Assembly: GCA_965220345.1 (NCBI GenBank)
Contig: OZ244822.1
Coordinates: 1,116,001-1,180,000 of the forward strand
Reading direction: 5' to 3'
DNA from: Aldehydirespirator sp965220345
GTDB lineage: Bacteria > Actinomycetota > Acidimicrobiia > Acidimicrobiales > Aldehydirespiratoraceae
DNA: 64,000 nucleotides
The position numbers were made by a program, and so were the translations under genes. Below the pieces are notes generated by a model. That model ran no database searches and was not told where the DNA came from. It saw only the letters and a list, made by a program, of their open reading frames with translations. Shown piece by piece: positions 49,771 to 58,030 of this stretch; position 1 is the stretch's first letter; each line of letters starts with the position of its first letter.

Positions 49771-50622
49771 TTAGTATTCGTAGAAGCCGTGGCCTGTTTT
49801 GCGGCCTAGACGGCCTGCGGCCACCATGCGACGCAGCAACGGAGGCGGCGCGTAGAAGCGCTCCCCGTACTCCTCATGCAGCGACTCGGCTGCAAAAAGG
49901 CATACGTCAAGCCCGATTAGATCCGCCAGTGTCAAAGGCCCCATCGGATGACCCGCTCCGAGCTTCATGGCATCGTCAATGTCGGCGGCTGAAGCATGAC
50001 CCGACTCATACATCTCAATGGCCTGACACAGATACGGCACCAGCAACTTGTTGACCACGAACCCGGCACGATCCGGCGCGGTCACCACTCGCTTGCCGAG
50101 CACGTCAGTAATGAATGCCGTGACTGTTGCGGTCACCGCCGGGTCGGTGCGTTCAGTGCTAATCACTTCAACGAGGCGCATCACTGGTGCCGGATTGAAG
50201 AAGTGCATGCCCAGCACTTGCTGCGGGCGAGAAGTGCCCATGGCTACATCAATCACTGGAATAGATGACGTGTTGGTCGCCATGATCGCTTCAGTTTCAA
50301 GCACCCGGTCGAGTTCAGCGAAGATTTCTAGCTTTACGGGCAGGTTCTCGGTGACCGCCTCAATCACTATTTGACAGTCGCTCAAATCCTGCAAGTCGGT
50401 GGTCCAAGAAATCGCTTCCCATGCCGCCTCACGAGCTTCGTTGTCGAGCTTGCCCCGAGCAACGGCGCGCTCCATCGAGCCAGCAACTTTGCTGCGTCCC
50501 GCTTCAAGCAGTTCTGGTGTGGCTTCACGAGCCACCACCGAGATGCCGCTGCGGGCTACAACCTCCACGATGCCGCTGCCCATAGTTCCCACTCCGACAA
50601 CGCCAGCCGTGCTGATCTTCAT
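49771..50622 (-). CDS. 3-hydroxyacyl-CoA (3-hydroxybutyryl-CoA) dehydrogenase
   Basis: The 283-aa product has the typical two-domain layout. The N-terminal Rossmann domain starts with GVVGVGTMGSGI (NAD-binding GxGxxG) and holds IVIEAVTENLPVKLEIF and the NTSSIPV segment. FFNPAPVMRLVEVI carries the HFFNP motif with the catalytic His. The C-terminal dimerisation domain includes DRAGFVVNKLLVPYLCQAI and the GPLTLADLIGLD signature. It oxidises (S)-3-hydroxybutyryl-CoA or similar to the 3-oxo ester with NAD(P) in beta-oxidation, butanoate or PHB metabolism. Length and motifs are complete. The neighbours are unrelated; the gene is probably transcribed alone. Confidence 0.93.
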   Translation of the reverse strand: MKISTAGVVGVGTMGSGIVEVVARSGISVVAREATPELLEAGRSKVAGSMERAVARGKLDNEAREAAWEAISWTTDLQDLSDCQIVIEAVTENLPVKLEIFAELDRVLETEAIMATNTSSIPVIDVAMGTSRPQQVLGMHFFNPAPVMRLVEVISTERTDPAVTATVTAFITDVLGKRVVTAPDRAGFVVNKLLVPYLCQAIEMYESGHASAADIDDAMKLGAGHPMGPLTLADLIGLDVCLFAAESLHEEYGERFYAPPPLLRRMVAAGRLGRKTGHGFYEY

Positions 50623-50708
50623 ATGCCTGCTCCTGTTCTTTTCGCGAGATTTATTCGCGGGGTTTACCTGCGGACGATGCTCTGTAGTAGATGCTCTGTA
50701 GTAGGGGG

Positions 50709-51269
50709 TCAGTCCGACTCGCTGATGGTCACCGAGTTGATTGTTACATCGGTCAGCGGGCGATCGTTGCGGTCGGTTTCGACCTGTTGCATGGTCTCTA
50801 CCACGTCTAGTCCCTTGACCACCTTCCCGAACAGCGAATACTGCGGCGGTAGTTGAGTGCCTTGTGCGCCGCTGATGATGAAGAACTGGCTGCCGTTGGT
50901 ATTGGGTCCGGCATTCGCCATCGCCAGAGATCCGATTTCATAGCGCCCTGGCTTGGGCAACTCATCGGCGAATCGGTAGCCGGGGCCGCCCCGCCCGCTG
51001 CCTTCAGGATCTCCCCCCTGACATACGAAACCTTTGATGATGCGATGGAATGTCACACCGTCGTAGTAGTGATAACGGGCAAGCACAACAAAGTTGTTCA
51101 CCGTCAGCGGCGCAGCGGCAGCGTCAAGGGCGATGATCAACGAACCAAGGGAGGTATCCATGTTTGCTGTGTAACGCTTAGAAGTGTCGATGCACATCGG
51201 CGGCGGCTGATTGAACTTGCGGCGAAGCGGGCTTGATCCGTCGACGGCAGGGCAAGGTGTGGGATCCAC
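50709..51269 (-). CDS. Cyclophilin-type peptidyl-prolyl cis-trans isomerase
   Basis: The start is set at GTG 51269 because AGGAG lies 8 nt upstream and the resulting 186-aa protein begins MDPTPCPAVDGSS, like cytosolic cyclophilins with a short Cys-containing N-terminus. A longer frame reaches 51449 and would add a hydrophobic segment that could mimic a signal peptide. The cyclophilin core is complete: VTFHRIIKGFVCQGGDPEGS with the catalytic Arg, LAMANAGPNTNGSQFFI with the Q-F-F peptide site, and LPPQYSLFGKVVKGLDVV. It isomerises X-Pro bonds and helps protein folding. It lies 86 bp upstream of the dehydrogenase gene on the same strand. Confidence 0.9.
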   Translation of the reverse strand: MDPTPCPAVDGSSPLRRKFNQPPPMCIDTSKRYTANMDTSLGSLIIALDAAAAPLTVNNFVVLARYHYYDGVTFHRIIKGFVCQGGDPEGSGRGGPGYRFADELPKPGRYEIGSLAMANAGPNTNGSQFFIISGAQGTQLPPQYSLFGKVVKGLDVVETMQQVETDRNDRPLTDVTINSVTISESD

Positions 51270-51540
51270 GGCTAAAACTCCTAGCGATTTCGGTTTTGCG
51301 ACAAAGAGCGGCATCTGCGCATTCACCGAAATGCAGATGCCACCCATGACGCTAAACGCCAGCGTCGCTAACGCCACACAACCGCAGTAAACACAGCTCA
51401 GCCGACACATCCCAGCCGACACGGCCGCAATCAACTGAGCTGCAATCAACTGCCCCTGTGCAGTCCACAGTCGCGACCGCAGATGATCTGCTCGCCCCCA
51501 CGTCTAATAAGCATCATCCACCCAAGAGTCAGCGCGCTCT

Positions 51541-51777
51541 ATGGTGACGCGCGTGCGGTTCTGGCTGCGGCGATCATCCGTGGGCGAAAACATCACGCCC
51601 GCGCCCCTTGGTGAAACCATTGTCAGCGCAGCGCCGATGGCAACTCTTTCGGATGAGCACACTTTGCTGCGTTGCGATGCCTGTGATGTCACTTGGCGTG
51701 GCCCGGTCACTGTGCCCTGCTGGTGCTGTGGTGCCCCTGGGCGAATCCGCGGCGAGGTGCGAATTCTCGCGGACTAA
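51541..51777 (+). CDS. Small zinc-ribbon-like protein
   Basis: The frame encodes up to 78 aa; the conserved-looking part is LLRCDACDVTWRGP plus VPCWCCGAPG, two CxxC knuckles spaced ~15 residues apart that should bind one Zn2+. An internal ATG at 51637 (MATLSDEHTLL) would give a 46-aa protein with the same ribbon and may be the true start; there is no Shine-Dalgarno for either. The role is unknown; such ribbons often sit in nucleic-acid or protein-binding proteins. Confidence 0.5.
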   Translation: MVTRVRFWLRRSSVGENITPAPLGETIVSAAPMATLSDEHTLLRCDACDVTWRGPVTVPCWCCGAPGRIRGEVRILAD

Positions 51778-51984
51778 TCTTCTGGCACTGTCTGGAGGCT
51801 TGGCATCGTCAGAGCACAGCGGCTGGAGGCTGAGCATCGTCACAGCACAGCGGCTGCAAGCTACAGGTCTCACGGTGATAATCGCGGACTAATCTTTGCG
51901 GTGCTGTGATGTCGCTGAACCGGTTTTATCATCCGGCCATTTAGACCATCCATCAAATCCAACAGCAAAGAACTAGGAGATTTC

Positions 51985-52917
51985 ATGACTCGGCTTCTTG
52001 AAGGCAAAGTAGCGCTCGTCACCGGCGCAGGACGCGGCATAGGGCGAGAACACGCCCTGCTGTTCGCGGAACACGGTGCCAAAGTGGTGGTCAACGATCT
52101 CGGTGGCGACGAGTTCGGTGCGGGAGCTGACCTCACCCCCGCAGCCGAGGTAGTCGAAGCCATCACCTCTGCTGGTGGCGAAGCAGTCGTCAACGGCGGC
52201 AGTGTCGCCAACTTTGAAGAATCGGCTGCCATGGTGCAGCAAGCCATAGACACTTTCGGCGACATCCACATCGTGGTCAACAACGCTGGCATCCTGCGTG
52301 ACCGCATGATGTTCTCAATGAGCGAAGACGACTGGGACACAGTTCTGGCGGTGCATCTCAAAGGCACCTTCGGTCCGTCGCATCATGCAGCCAACTATTG
52401 GCGCAACAAAGCCAAGGCAGGCGAAGCAACCTACGGTCGGATTATCAACACGTCGTCGCCGTCGGGTATTTACGGCAATGTCGGCCAAACTAACTACGGT
52501 GCCGCCAAAGCAGGGATCGCCGCCTTCACAGTGATCGCAGCGCAAGAACTGGTGCGTTACGGAGTCACCGTCAACTGCTTGGCACCATCGGCATGGTCTC
52601 GACTTACCGCTCCGCTGATGGGCGGTGATGAAGCCTCCGAAGAGTTCAAAGAAAGCATCAGCCCACGCTGGATCGCTGTCGCTGCTGCCTGGCTAGCCAG
52701 TCCCGAAGCTGCCAACGTGACTGGACGTGTCTTTGACATTCGCGGCGAGCAGCTGGGCATAGCCGAAGGCTGGCATCTCGGCCCGGTGGAAGTGCAACCC
52801 GACAACCCAGCCGAGCTAGGTCCCGTGATGGCCAAGCTGATGGCATCGGCTCGGCTCAACGCCGACATGTCGGGACGTGACCGTGAAGGCCCTGGCTTCC
52901 CAAGCCAATCAATCTGA
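51985..52917 (+). CDS. Short-chain dehydrogenase/reductase (3-hydroxyacyl-CoA type)
   Basis: The 310-aa protein starts at ATG 51985 with AGGAG 5 nt before it. TGAGRGIG (13-20) is the coenzyme motif, NNAG lies at 99-102 and the active site residues Ser ~157, Tyr171 and Lys175 (YGAAK) are present. The insert after beta-strand 2 (NDLGGDEFGAGADLTPAAEV) and the NTSSPSGIYGNVGQTNYGAAKAG segment are typical of the 17-beta-HSD4/MFE-2-like branch, which oxidises 3-hydroxyacyl-CoA or steroid substrates. The exact substrate is open. The final ~90 residues after Val232 form an extra tail. The 45 bp to the next gene suggest possible co-transcription with the redox module, but the functions differ. Confidence 0.88.
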   Translation: MTRLLEGKVALVTGAGRGIGREHALLFAEHGAKVVVNDLGGDEFGAGADLTPAAEVVEAITSAGGEAVVNGGSVANFEESAAMVQQAIDTFGDIHIVVNNAGILRDRMMFSMSEDDWDTVLAVHLKGTFGPSHHAANYWRNKAKAGEATYGRIINTSSPSGIYGNVGQTNYGAAKAGIAAFTVIAAQELVRYGVTVNCLAPSAWSRLTAPLMGGDEASEEFKESISPRWIAVAAAWLASPEAANVTGRVFDIRGEQLGIAEGWHLGPVEVQPDNPAELGPVMAKLMASARLNADMSGRDREGPGFPSQSI

Positions 52918-52961
52918 TCTCGGTTGATAGTTAGATCTGAAGATAAGTCGGTGTATTGCGT

Positions 52962-53525
52962 ATGTCTGTAGTTGCTGCGTTGCATGCATCTGCTGCTCTG
53001 CTGGTGATAACAGCGGGGGTGACAAAGCTCGCACAACCGGCTCGCAAACCTGGTGAACTGCTCGGATTCAAGGTTTCGGCGCTAATGCTGCGTCTTGTGG
53101 GTGCTGTTGAGTTGTTTCTCGGCATAGCAGCTTTGTTGGTCGGGGGAGTGTTCGTGTGGGTAGTGGCGCTCGTCTATGCACTATTTGGCGTAGTTGCGGC
53201 CCGAGGTGTGCTGTCAAGAGCGCAAACATGTGGTTGTTTCGGCAAATTGGACGCTCCGCCGTCTTGGGCTCACGTAGGTGTCAACCTAGCTTTCGCAGCA
53301 GCCTCGTTCGCAGCCGCGGTTGCTGTTGACAGCGGCTCCGGAGTCTTCGCTAGCGTTGTTGCAGAGTTCAGTAACGACCCAATATTCGGAGTCGCTCTCG
53401 TCATTGAGATCATCGTCATTGCCGGGCTGGGTCTGGTGACCTTAACGGCATTGCCAGAAGCGCTGACAGCACGCCCCGACCCCACTGCGCCAGCGCTTTT
53501 CTCCGCCACAAAGACCAACCTATGA
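52962..53525 (+). CDS. MauE/DoxX-like redox membrane protein
   Basis: The start is taken at ATG 52962 (187 aa). Four hydrophobic segments are seen (about residues 5-25, 45-70, 72-95 and 110-130) with a further one near 150-170. The sequence RAQTCGCFGKL after the third segment is the CxC motif of MauE-type proteins, which belong to the DoxX/VKOR-like four-helix fold and help form disulfides in the periplasmic methylamine dehydrogenase light chain. The gene overlaps the next by an ATGA. It is the first gene of a four-gene module with MauA-like, MauD-like and CcdA/MauF-like products. Confidence 0.8.
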   Translation: MSVVAALHASAALLVITAGVTKLAQPARKPGELLGFKVSALMLRLVGAVELFLGIAALLVGGVFVWVVALVYALFGVVAARGVLSRAQTCGCFGKLDAPPSWAHVGVNLAFAAASFAAAVAVDSGSGVFASVVAEFSNDPIFGVALVIEIIVIAGLGLVTLTALPEALTARPDPTAPALFSATKTNL

Positions 53526-54742
53526 GCCGCACGCTGGTCAAGCGGGTCTCACGCGTGATCGACCGCAGAGCTGGCGGGCGTCGAAGCTTTTTGCGTACGT
53601 CAGCGATGGCAGCCACAGCACTGGCGGTGGCACCCGTCGCCTATGCCATCCGTCCTCACAAAGCCGAAGCCGCGATCGTGTTGTGTCACGGTTTCCGCTG
53701 TCAGCCTGGAGCGCTCTGCTGTGACGGCTACACCGAGTTCTGCTGCAAACTCACCGGCGAGAACTTGTGCCCTCCCGACACCATTGTGGCTGGCTGGTGG
53801 AAGGCTGACGGATCAGGCTTCTGCGATCTTGACGGCCCCGCCCCGCGCTATTACCTTGATTGCAACCACGTCTGTGATCCAGACTGTCGATGCACTACAG
53901 CGGGCTTGTCACCCAGGAGTTCGCGCGGCAGCAACGGAGTGTGCAGCCGGGACTGCACTTCAGCAAAATGCGAATGCAGCGACGGTTGCGACACTCGCCG
54001 CTCTGGATGCCTCAACTGGCGTTACGGACAATGCAACCAAGACGTGTGCGTCGGGCCGCTGCTGTGTCGCATCGTTACCTGCGTGCCGCCCTGGAAATGG
54101 GATACGAGCTGCGCTGCCACTCCGGTGCTCACCGATCAAGGAACAGGTTTCCATGATCGCCCCTGCCTGCATGAAGGCTTCACCGACATTCCGCCTAAGG
54201 CCTACTACGCAGAAGCAGTCGAATGGATGGCCGCAGAGGGCATAGCTGCTGGCCTAAAGGAAGATCTGTTTGGTCCAGATAAGCCGGTTACCCGCGCACA
54301 GTTCGCCACGTTCCTTTGGCGCTACCGAGGTCGCCCAACAACTGAGTCATCCACTGCTTTCTCCGATATCAAAGATGATGATGTGCATGCCCAAGCAGTG
54401 GACTGGATGGTCTCTCAAGGAGTCGCCGTGGGAGTGGCACCGTATCGTTTTGCTCCCCAACGCCAAGTAACTCGAGCCCAGGCGGTTGTGTTCTTGCATC
54501 GGCTAGAAGGTCAACCCAAAGGCAGCGCCAGCATCGATTTTGCTGATGTGCCCAAGGATGCCTGGTATCGCGATGCCCTGCAATGGGCCCTCCAGCACAA
54601 CATCACTTGGTGGTCACAGGACGCGATCTTCCAGCCCGACAAACCCGCCACCCGCGCCGAGGTAGCTGCTCTGATTTATGTGCATCATCGCCATCTGCCA
54701 GCTGCTCCGATTCGGGACAGATCAAGCCCGGCAGTGCTGTGA
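53522..54742 (+). CDS. Tat-exported MauA-like Cys-rich protein with three SLH domains
   Basis: The 406-aa protein starts with a twin-arginine signal (GRRSFLRTSAMAATALAVA, residues 19-37), ending near AYA, so it is exported folded. Residues ~55-205 hold more than 20 Cys and resemble the methylamine dehydrogenase light chain: LCCDGYTEFCCKLTGENLCP, then WWKADGSGFC, YYLDCNHVCDPDC and late Trp residues (NWRYGQC, PPWKWDTSC). In true MauA two Trp form the TTQ cofactor and Cys form six disulfides; whether TTQ forms here is not known. Residues ~219-390 are three S-layer homology domains (FTDIPPKAYYAEAVEWMAAE type), which bind secondary cell-wall polymers. Tat export, disulfides and SLH anchoring make a surface protein. 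This fusion is unusual. Confidence 0.8.
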   Translation: MSRTLVKRVSRVIDRRAGGRRSFLRTSAMAATALAVAPVAYAIRPHKAEAAIVLCHGFRCQPGALCCDGYTEFCCKLTGENLCPPDTIVAGWWKADGSGFCDLDGPAPRYYLDCNHVCDPDCRCTTAGLSPRSSRGSNGVCSRDCTSAKCECSDGCDTRRSGCLNWRYGQCNQDVCVGPLLCRIVTCVPPWKWDTSCAATPVLTDQGTGFHDRPCLHEGFTDIPPKAYYAEAVEWMAAEGIAAGLKEDLFGPDKPVTRAQFATFLWRYRGRPTTESSTAFSDIKDDDVHAQAVDWMVSQGVAVGVAPYRFAPQRQVTRAQAVVFLHRLEGQPKGSASIDFADVPKDAWYRDALQWALQHNITWWSQDAIFQPDKPATRAEVAALIYVHHRHLPAAPIRDRSSPAVL

Positions 54743-54857
54743 CATCAGCGATTATGTCGCCGACGATGAGAACTGGCCTGCCGATCAAGAGCATTGCACT
54801 AAAAACGCAATCGCTTCTGGCAGTGGATCTCGCCCCATGTTCGAGGATGTTCACGCA

Positions 54858-55634
54858 ATGACCTTGTTGGTTGTGCTGCTGGCGATAGCAGTGGGTGTGC
54901 TCACACTGCTGGTGTTTGGACTGTTGCGAACCCACGCCGAAATCCTGCGAGCCCTTGACCGGGCTGGTATCAGCCTCAGCGACACAGCCGCAGCGACAGC
55001 GACCTCCGCAGCGACCCCCTTGGCATCACAAGCTTCTGGCTCTGTCTCAACTCATGCGTCGCAAGTCCATGATCTTGTTGGCTCTGTGCCCGGCGGCGGC
55101 CCCGCCAAAATCGTGGTCAGCGGTGTTGAGCACTTCACGCTGCTTGCGTTCTTGTCGCCGGGGTGCCGCACTTGCAAGCGTTTCTGGGAAGCGTTCGCAG
55201 TGCCTGATCTTGATTTACCCGGCACCAACACCCGCCTAGTGATCGTGGGTCAAGACCCTGTCCACGACTCCGAGTCGGCTCTGGCACAACTAGTCCCGCC
55301 CGGGATCAAAGCAGTTCTGTCGTCGGCGGCATGGCAGCAATACGACGTGCCCGGCTCGCCTTATTTTGTGCTGATTGACGGCTCTGGTAGCCGCGTTGTC
55401 GGCGCTGGCAGCGCTTTGAGTTGGCAGCAGTTGCGAGACTTGCTTGAACAGGCACTGACTGATGCTGGCCTGGCCACTTCAACCGGCGAGGCTTCTGCTG
55501 TCAGTCGCCACTCAGCCCGTCGCCGCAACCGCAAGACTCGCGCTGACCAGGCTCTAAGATCCGCAGGCATCGGGCCGGGCCACAGCAGCCTCTACGGCGG
55601 ACAATCCGCGCCGCTGTCACGTTACTCAGAATGA
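54858..55634 (+). CDS. MauD-like membrane-anchored thioredoxin-fold protein
   Basis: The start is taken at ATG 54858 (258 aa), with GAGG 11 nt upstream and a transmembrane segment at once (residues 2-23). A linker rich in Ala, Ser and Thr (41-70) leads to a thioredoxin-like domain with FLSPGCRTCKRFW (Cys103 and Cys106, CxxC). GSPYFVLIDGSGSRVVGAGS is the cis-Pro region. This matches MauD, which acts with MauE in disulfide formation or reduction during assembly of the methylamine dehydrogenase light chain. A longer frame opens upstream at 54678, but it lies across the MauA-like coding end and looks non-coding. The basic tail (SARRRNRKTR) is cytosolic-like and unusual. Confidence 0.78.
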   Translation: MTLLVVLLAIAVGVLTLLVFGLLRTHAEILRALDRAGISLSDTAAATATSAATPLASQASGSVSTHASQVHDLVGSVPGGGPAKIVVSGVEHFTLLAFLSPGCRTCKRFWEAFAVPDLDLPGTNTRLVIVGQDPVHDSESALAQLVPPGIKAVLSSAAWQQYDVPGSPYFVLIDGSGSRVVGAGSALSWQQLRDLLEQALTDAGLATSTGEASAVSRHSARRRNRKTRADQALRSAGIGPGHSSLYGGQSAPLSRYSE

Positions 55635-55696
55635 TTCGAATACCATCACGATACAAGACAATGAAAACTGTACATGAAATCAAAGCTGCATAAGAA

Positions 55697-55768
55697 ATGG
55701 TCGTCGTTCTGGTCATAGGAATGCTCGCTGCGGCAGCGGCAGGAGTTCGCGCCACCTGGTCGCCTTGA
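55697..55768 (+). CDS. Small hydrophobic frame ending in UGA, probably the true N-terminus of the next gene
   Basis: ATG 55697 to TGA 55766-55768 encodes 23 residues, MVVVLVIGMLAAAAAGVR then ATWSP, a transmembrane helix. It is in the same frame as the membrane protein starting at 55778, separated only by the UGA codon and three codons (GIS). ATWSP-x-GxSML is the expected N-terminal redox motif of CcdA-like proteins with Cys at x. The UGA therefore stands exactly where a cysteine codon (UGC/UGU) would be. See the findings for the selenocysteine and nonsense alternatives. Confidence 0.5.
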   Translation: MVVVLVIGMLAAAAAGVRATWSP

Positions 55769-55777
55769 GGGATTTCG

Positions 55778-56365
55778 ATGCTCACAAGCATCAGCCCGCT
55801 CGGCGAACGGGCCCGAGGCAACCGCTGGTCGCTGACCGTGCTGTGGCTCACCGTTGGTTCAGCTTTGGGTGGTGCTGTTGTGGGCACTGTTGCAGGGGTG
55901 TTCGGTCAAGCAGCGCTCATGTTTATCGGCCACAGCGTTCGCTTAGTGATACTGGCTTTGGCGTGCGCGATGGCGGCGGCATGGGATCTGTTATCGCGAC
56001 GCTTTGGAGGACTGCGTCAAGTCAACGAAGACTGGCTAGTCGCCTACCGACGCTGGGTTTACGCAGCGGGTTTCGGTCTGCAACTCGGTGCTGCGGTGCT
56101 GACAGTGATCAACACCGCTCTCGTAGCATTGTTTCTGCTGTCGGCGATGCTGGCAGGCGACGCTTGGACGGGCGGACTGATTGGTTTGGTTTTCGGAATT
56201 GTCAGAGGGGTCAGCCTTCTAGCGGTTCGTGGTATCCGCACCCCCGAAGATCTGCGCAGATTGCATCATCGTTTGGATCAAAAAGCCGACCAGACGCGGC
56301 TTGCTGGAGTTTTCGTGGCTATGGCTCTGGCAGTCGCCGCCACCACGACTTTGCTGATGTCGTGA
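55778..56365 (+). CDS. CcdA/MauF-like redox membrane protein (downstream part of a UGA-interrupted gene)
   Basis: The 195-aa product begins MLTSISPLGERARGNRW and has about five hydrophobic segments (residues ~20-40, 48-66, 92-118, 120-150, 172-194). This fits the cytochrome c biogenesis/DsbD-like membrane family (CcdA, MauF, 'TauE-like') that carries electrons across the membrane for thiol redox proteins. Its genuine start is probably 27 codons upstream (55697), giving 222 residues with an in-frame UGA at codon 24. A GAGG lies 7 nt before ATG 55778, so separate initiation is also possible. It follows the MauD-like gene and would complete a MauE-MauA-MauD-MauF-like set. The MauB heavy chain and MauG are not in the window. 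Confidence 0.65.
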   Translation: MLTSISPLGERARGNRWSLTVLWLTVGSALGGAVVGTVAGVFGQAALMFIGHSVRLVILALACAMAAAWDLLSRRFGGLRQVNEDWLVAYRRWVYAAGFGLQLGAAVLTVINTALVALFLLSAMLAGDAWTGGLIGLVFGIVRGVSLLAVRGIRTPEDLRRLHHRLDQKADQTRLAGVFVAMALAVAATTTLLMS

Positions 56366-56534
56366 TCTCTCAGTTCGCTCAAGCTTCAGCGGTAGCGCAA
56401 TGGCACGGTCGCTCTTATCGTCGCAGTGAAGTTGTGAACACGGATGCCAACACGGATGTTGTGGTGCGAACAGGGGAGCGAAGCCTTGAAGTAGTGAACA
56501 GCCGTGAACAGCCGTGAACAGGGGCCGTGAAGAC

Positions 56535-57020
56535 GTGAACAGGCTGACGGCTCACGGGGTGAGCCTTGAAGTGCCAGCAGGCTGGGAGGCGGAACTGTCA
56601 ACTCAGCAGGATCCGTCTTCACTTGACGCGGATCTGTTGCCTGAGGAGATCCCGCTGGTGGTGGTTCACGCAGCTAACTTCTCTTTGCCACCCGAGCGTG
56701 GCGATTACGGCCGAGGCGCAGTCGAGGCAATGGATGCCAACAGCATCTTCGTCACCTTGATCGAGTTCCCCGAAACCGCAGCCAGTTCGCCATTGTTCGT
56801 TGCGGCGGGCCTCCCAGAGCGGCTTAGCACGGCAGACTTCGCAACAGATCAACTCCAACGTTCACTTCCAGGTCATGCTGGAGCGCAGCGCTTTTTTCAT
56901 GTGGAGGTTCAGTCAAAGCTGCGGGGGTTCTGTTTGTATGCGGTGATCGGTGCCTATTCAAAGCGTGCTGTGCTGGTTCCCGAACTCAATCGTCTGCTTT
57001 CGGGATTCAGCTTCTATTAG
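56535..57020 (+). CDS. Hypothetical protein
   Basis: The product is about 161 aa from GTG 56535 (VNRLTAHGVSLEVPAGWEAEL); GTG/ATG-like starts upstream at 56514 also fit. The opening GVSLEVPAGWEAE and late SKLRGFCLYAVIGAY, then LNRLLSGFSFY, resemble small domains of the DUF1795/PsbP-like type, whose strands start with a 'P-x-G-W' turn. There is no signal peptide or membrane segment. The function is not recognised. The region just upstream (56489-56545) holds near-repeats of gtgaacagcc. It lies on the same strand as the redox module but 170 bp away. Confidence 0.6.
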   Translation: MNRLTAHGVSLEVPAGWEAELSTQQDPSSLDADLLPEEIPLVVVHAANFSLPPERGDYGRGAVEAMDANSIFVTLIEFPETAASSPLFVAAGLPERLSTADFATDQLQRSLPGHAGAQRFFHVEVQSKLRGFCLYAVIGAYSKRAVLVPELNRLLSGFSFY

Positions 57021-57184
57021 ATCCAGCATCCATTTCCAGCAGACCTCTCCCGAGCTCGCCACACTTTGTCCCGCTCCCCGCTCTGGCTCTCTGCCCCTGC
57101 TTGACCTCGTCACTCATTCCGCCGCCCGCTGGATGCTGTCAGCCTGATATGACTCTTGTTTCCGTTGGCTGCTAGGGCTGCGGG

Positions 57185-58030
57185 CTAAAGAGTTTCGCCT
57201 TTGTGGGCTATGCCGTATACGTCGGTGCGCCGGTCAAGTCGTGGAGTGATCAACTCGCTGCGTGTCTGGGCACGGCGAGCTTCTTGTAGGTCAACATCGC
57301 ATACCACCAGCTTTTCGTGTTGCGTCGATAGCGGCCCGCCCACAATCTGACCATACGGGTCAGCGATCACCGACGAACCCAGCAGTTCAACCCCGTCGCC
57401 TGTACCGACCTGCGAAACACAGACAATGAACACCTGGCTCAGGTTGGCTTGAATCAGTGCCCCCTCGGCATGAGCAATCAGCTCGCCTTCGCAGTATTGA
57501 CGCCGATCGAAACCGCGCACCCAGGCGGTGGGTACACAGATCAAATCCGCTCCTCGCAAAGCCAGCAGCCGCACTACCTCAACGAAGCGCAGGTCATAAC
57601 AGATGCACAAACCGATGTTGCCGTAAACCGTTTCCACTACTCCGAGCCCAGCATCACCAGGTGTAAAGCAGTGCTTCTCTGAGTCGAACAGATGCAGTTT
57701 GCGATAATGCGCGATTACGCCGCTTGCATCCACTGCTACTGCTGAGTTGTAGATCGCCTCACCGCTGCGTTCGCAAAACCCGCCAATGACTAGCCCTCCG
57801 TGCCGGTCAGCTTGTTCATGCCAAGCTGCGACGGTGGCACCGTCAAGTGTTTCGGCTAGCGGTTCAAGCGCGCTGCGGTCAGTGCTGTACCACGGCACTG
57901 ACATCTCGGGTAGCACCACAATGTCGGCACCTTGCTCAAACAGTGCTGCGGCGGCATCACTGCCAGTCTTGCGGTTGGCTTCAGCTGCGTGCGGCTCGCT
58001 GCGGATCTGAGCTAAGCCGATTCGAGTCAT
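57185..58030 (-). CDS. Carbon-nitrogen hydrolase (nitrilase superfamily)
   Basis: Starting at ATG 58030 the protein has 281 aa. The nitrilase triad is complete: Glu42 in VVLPEMSV, Lys111 in YRKLHLFD and Cys144 in LCICYDLRFVE, with a second Glu in the FDSEKHCFTPGD region. This is the omega-amidase / carbamoyl-putrescine amidase branch, which cleaves amides or carbamoyl-amines; the exact substrate is open. It has no signal peptide and is probably cytosolic. Its start codon shares an ATGA with the stop of the coiled-coil frame upstream, with tRNA-Ala in between inside that frame. In-frame ATG 58036 is an alternative start. Confidence 0.9.
   Translation of the reverse strand: MTRIGLAQIRSEPHAAEANRKTGSDAAAALFEQGADIVVLPEMSVPWYSTDRSALEPLAETLDGATVAAWHEQADRHGGLVIGGFCERSGEAIYNSAVAVDASGVIAHYRKLHLFDSEKHCFTPGDAGLGVVETVYGNIGLCICYDLRFVEVVRLLALRGADLICVPTAWVRGFDRRQYCEGELIAHAEGALIQANLSQVFIVCVSQVGTGDGVELLGSSVIADPYGQIVGGPLSTQHEKLVVCDVDLQEARRAQTRSELITPRLDRRTDVYGIAHKGETL

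Noticed and set aside
51270..51449. Signal peptide on the cyclophilin from an upstream start
   Set aside because: The hydrophobic stretch is possible, but the AGGAG at proper spacing and the usual cytosolic N-terminus favour GTG 51269.
54678..54857. Extension of the MauD-like protein to 54678
   Set aside because: It overlaps the end of the SLH protein in another frame; the membrane segment starts right after ATG 54858.
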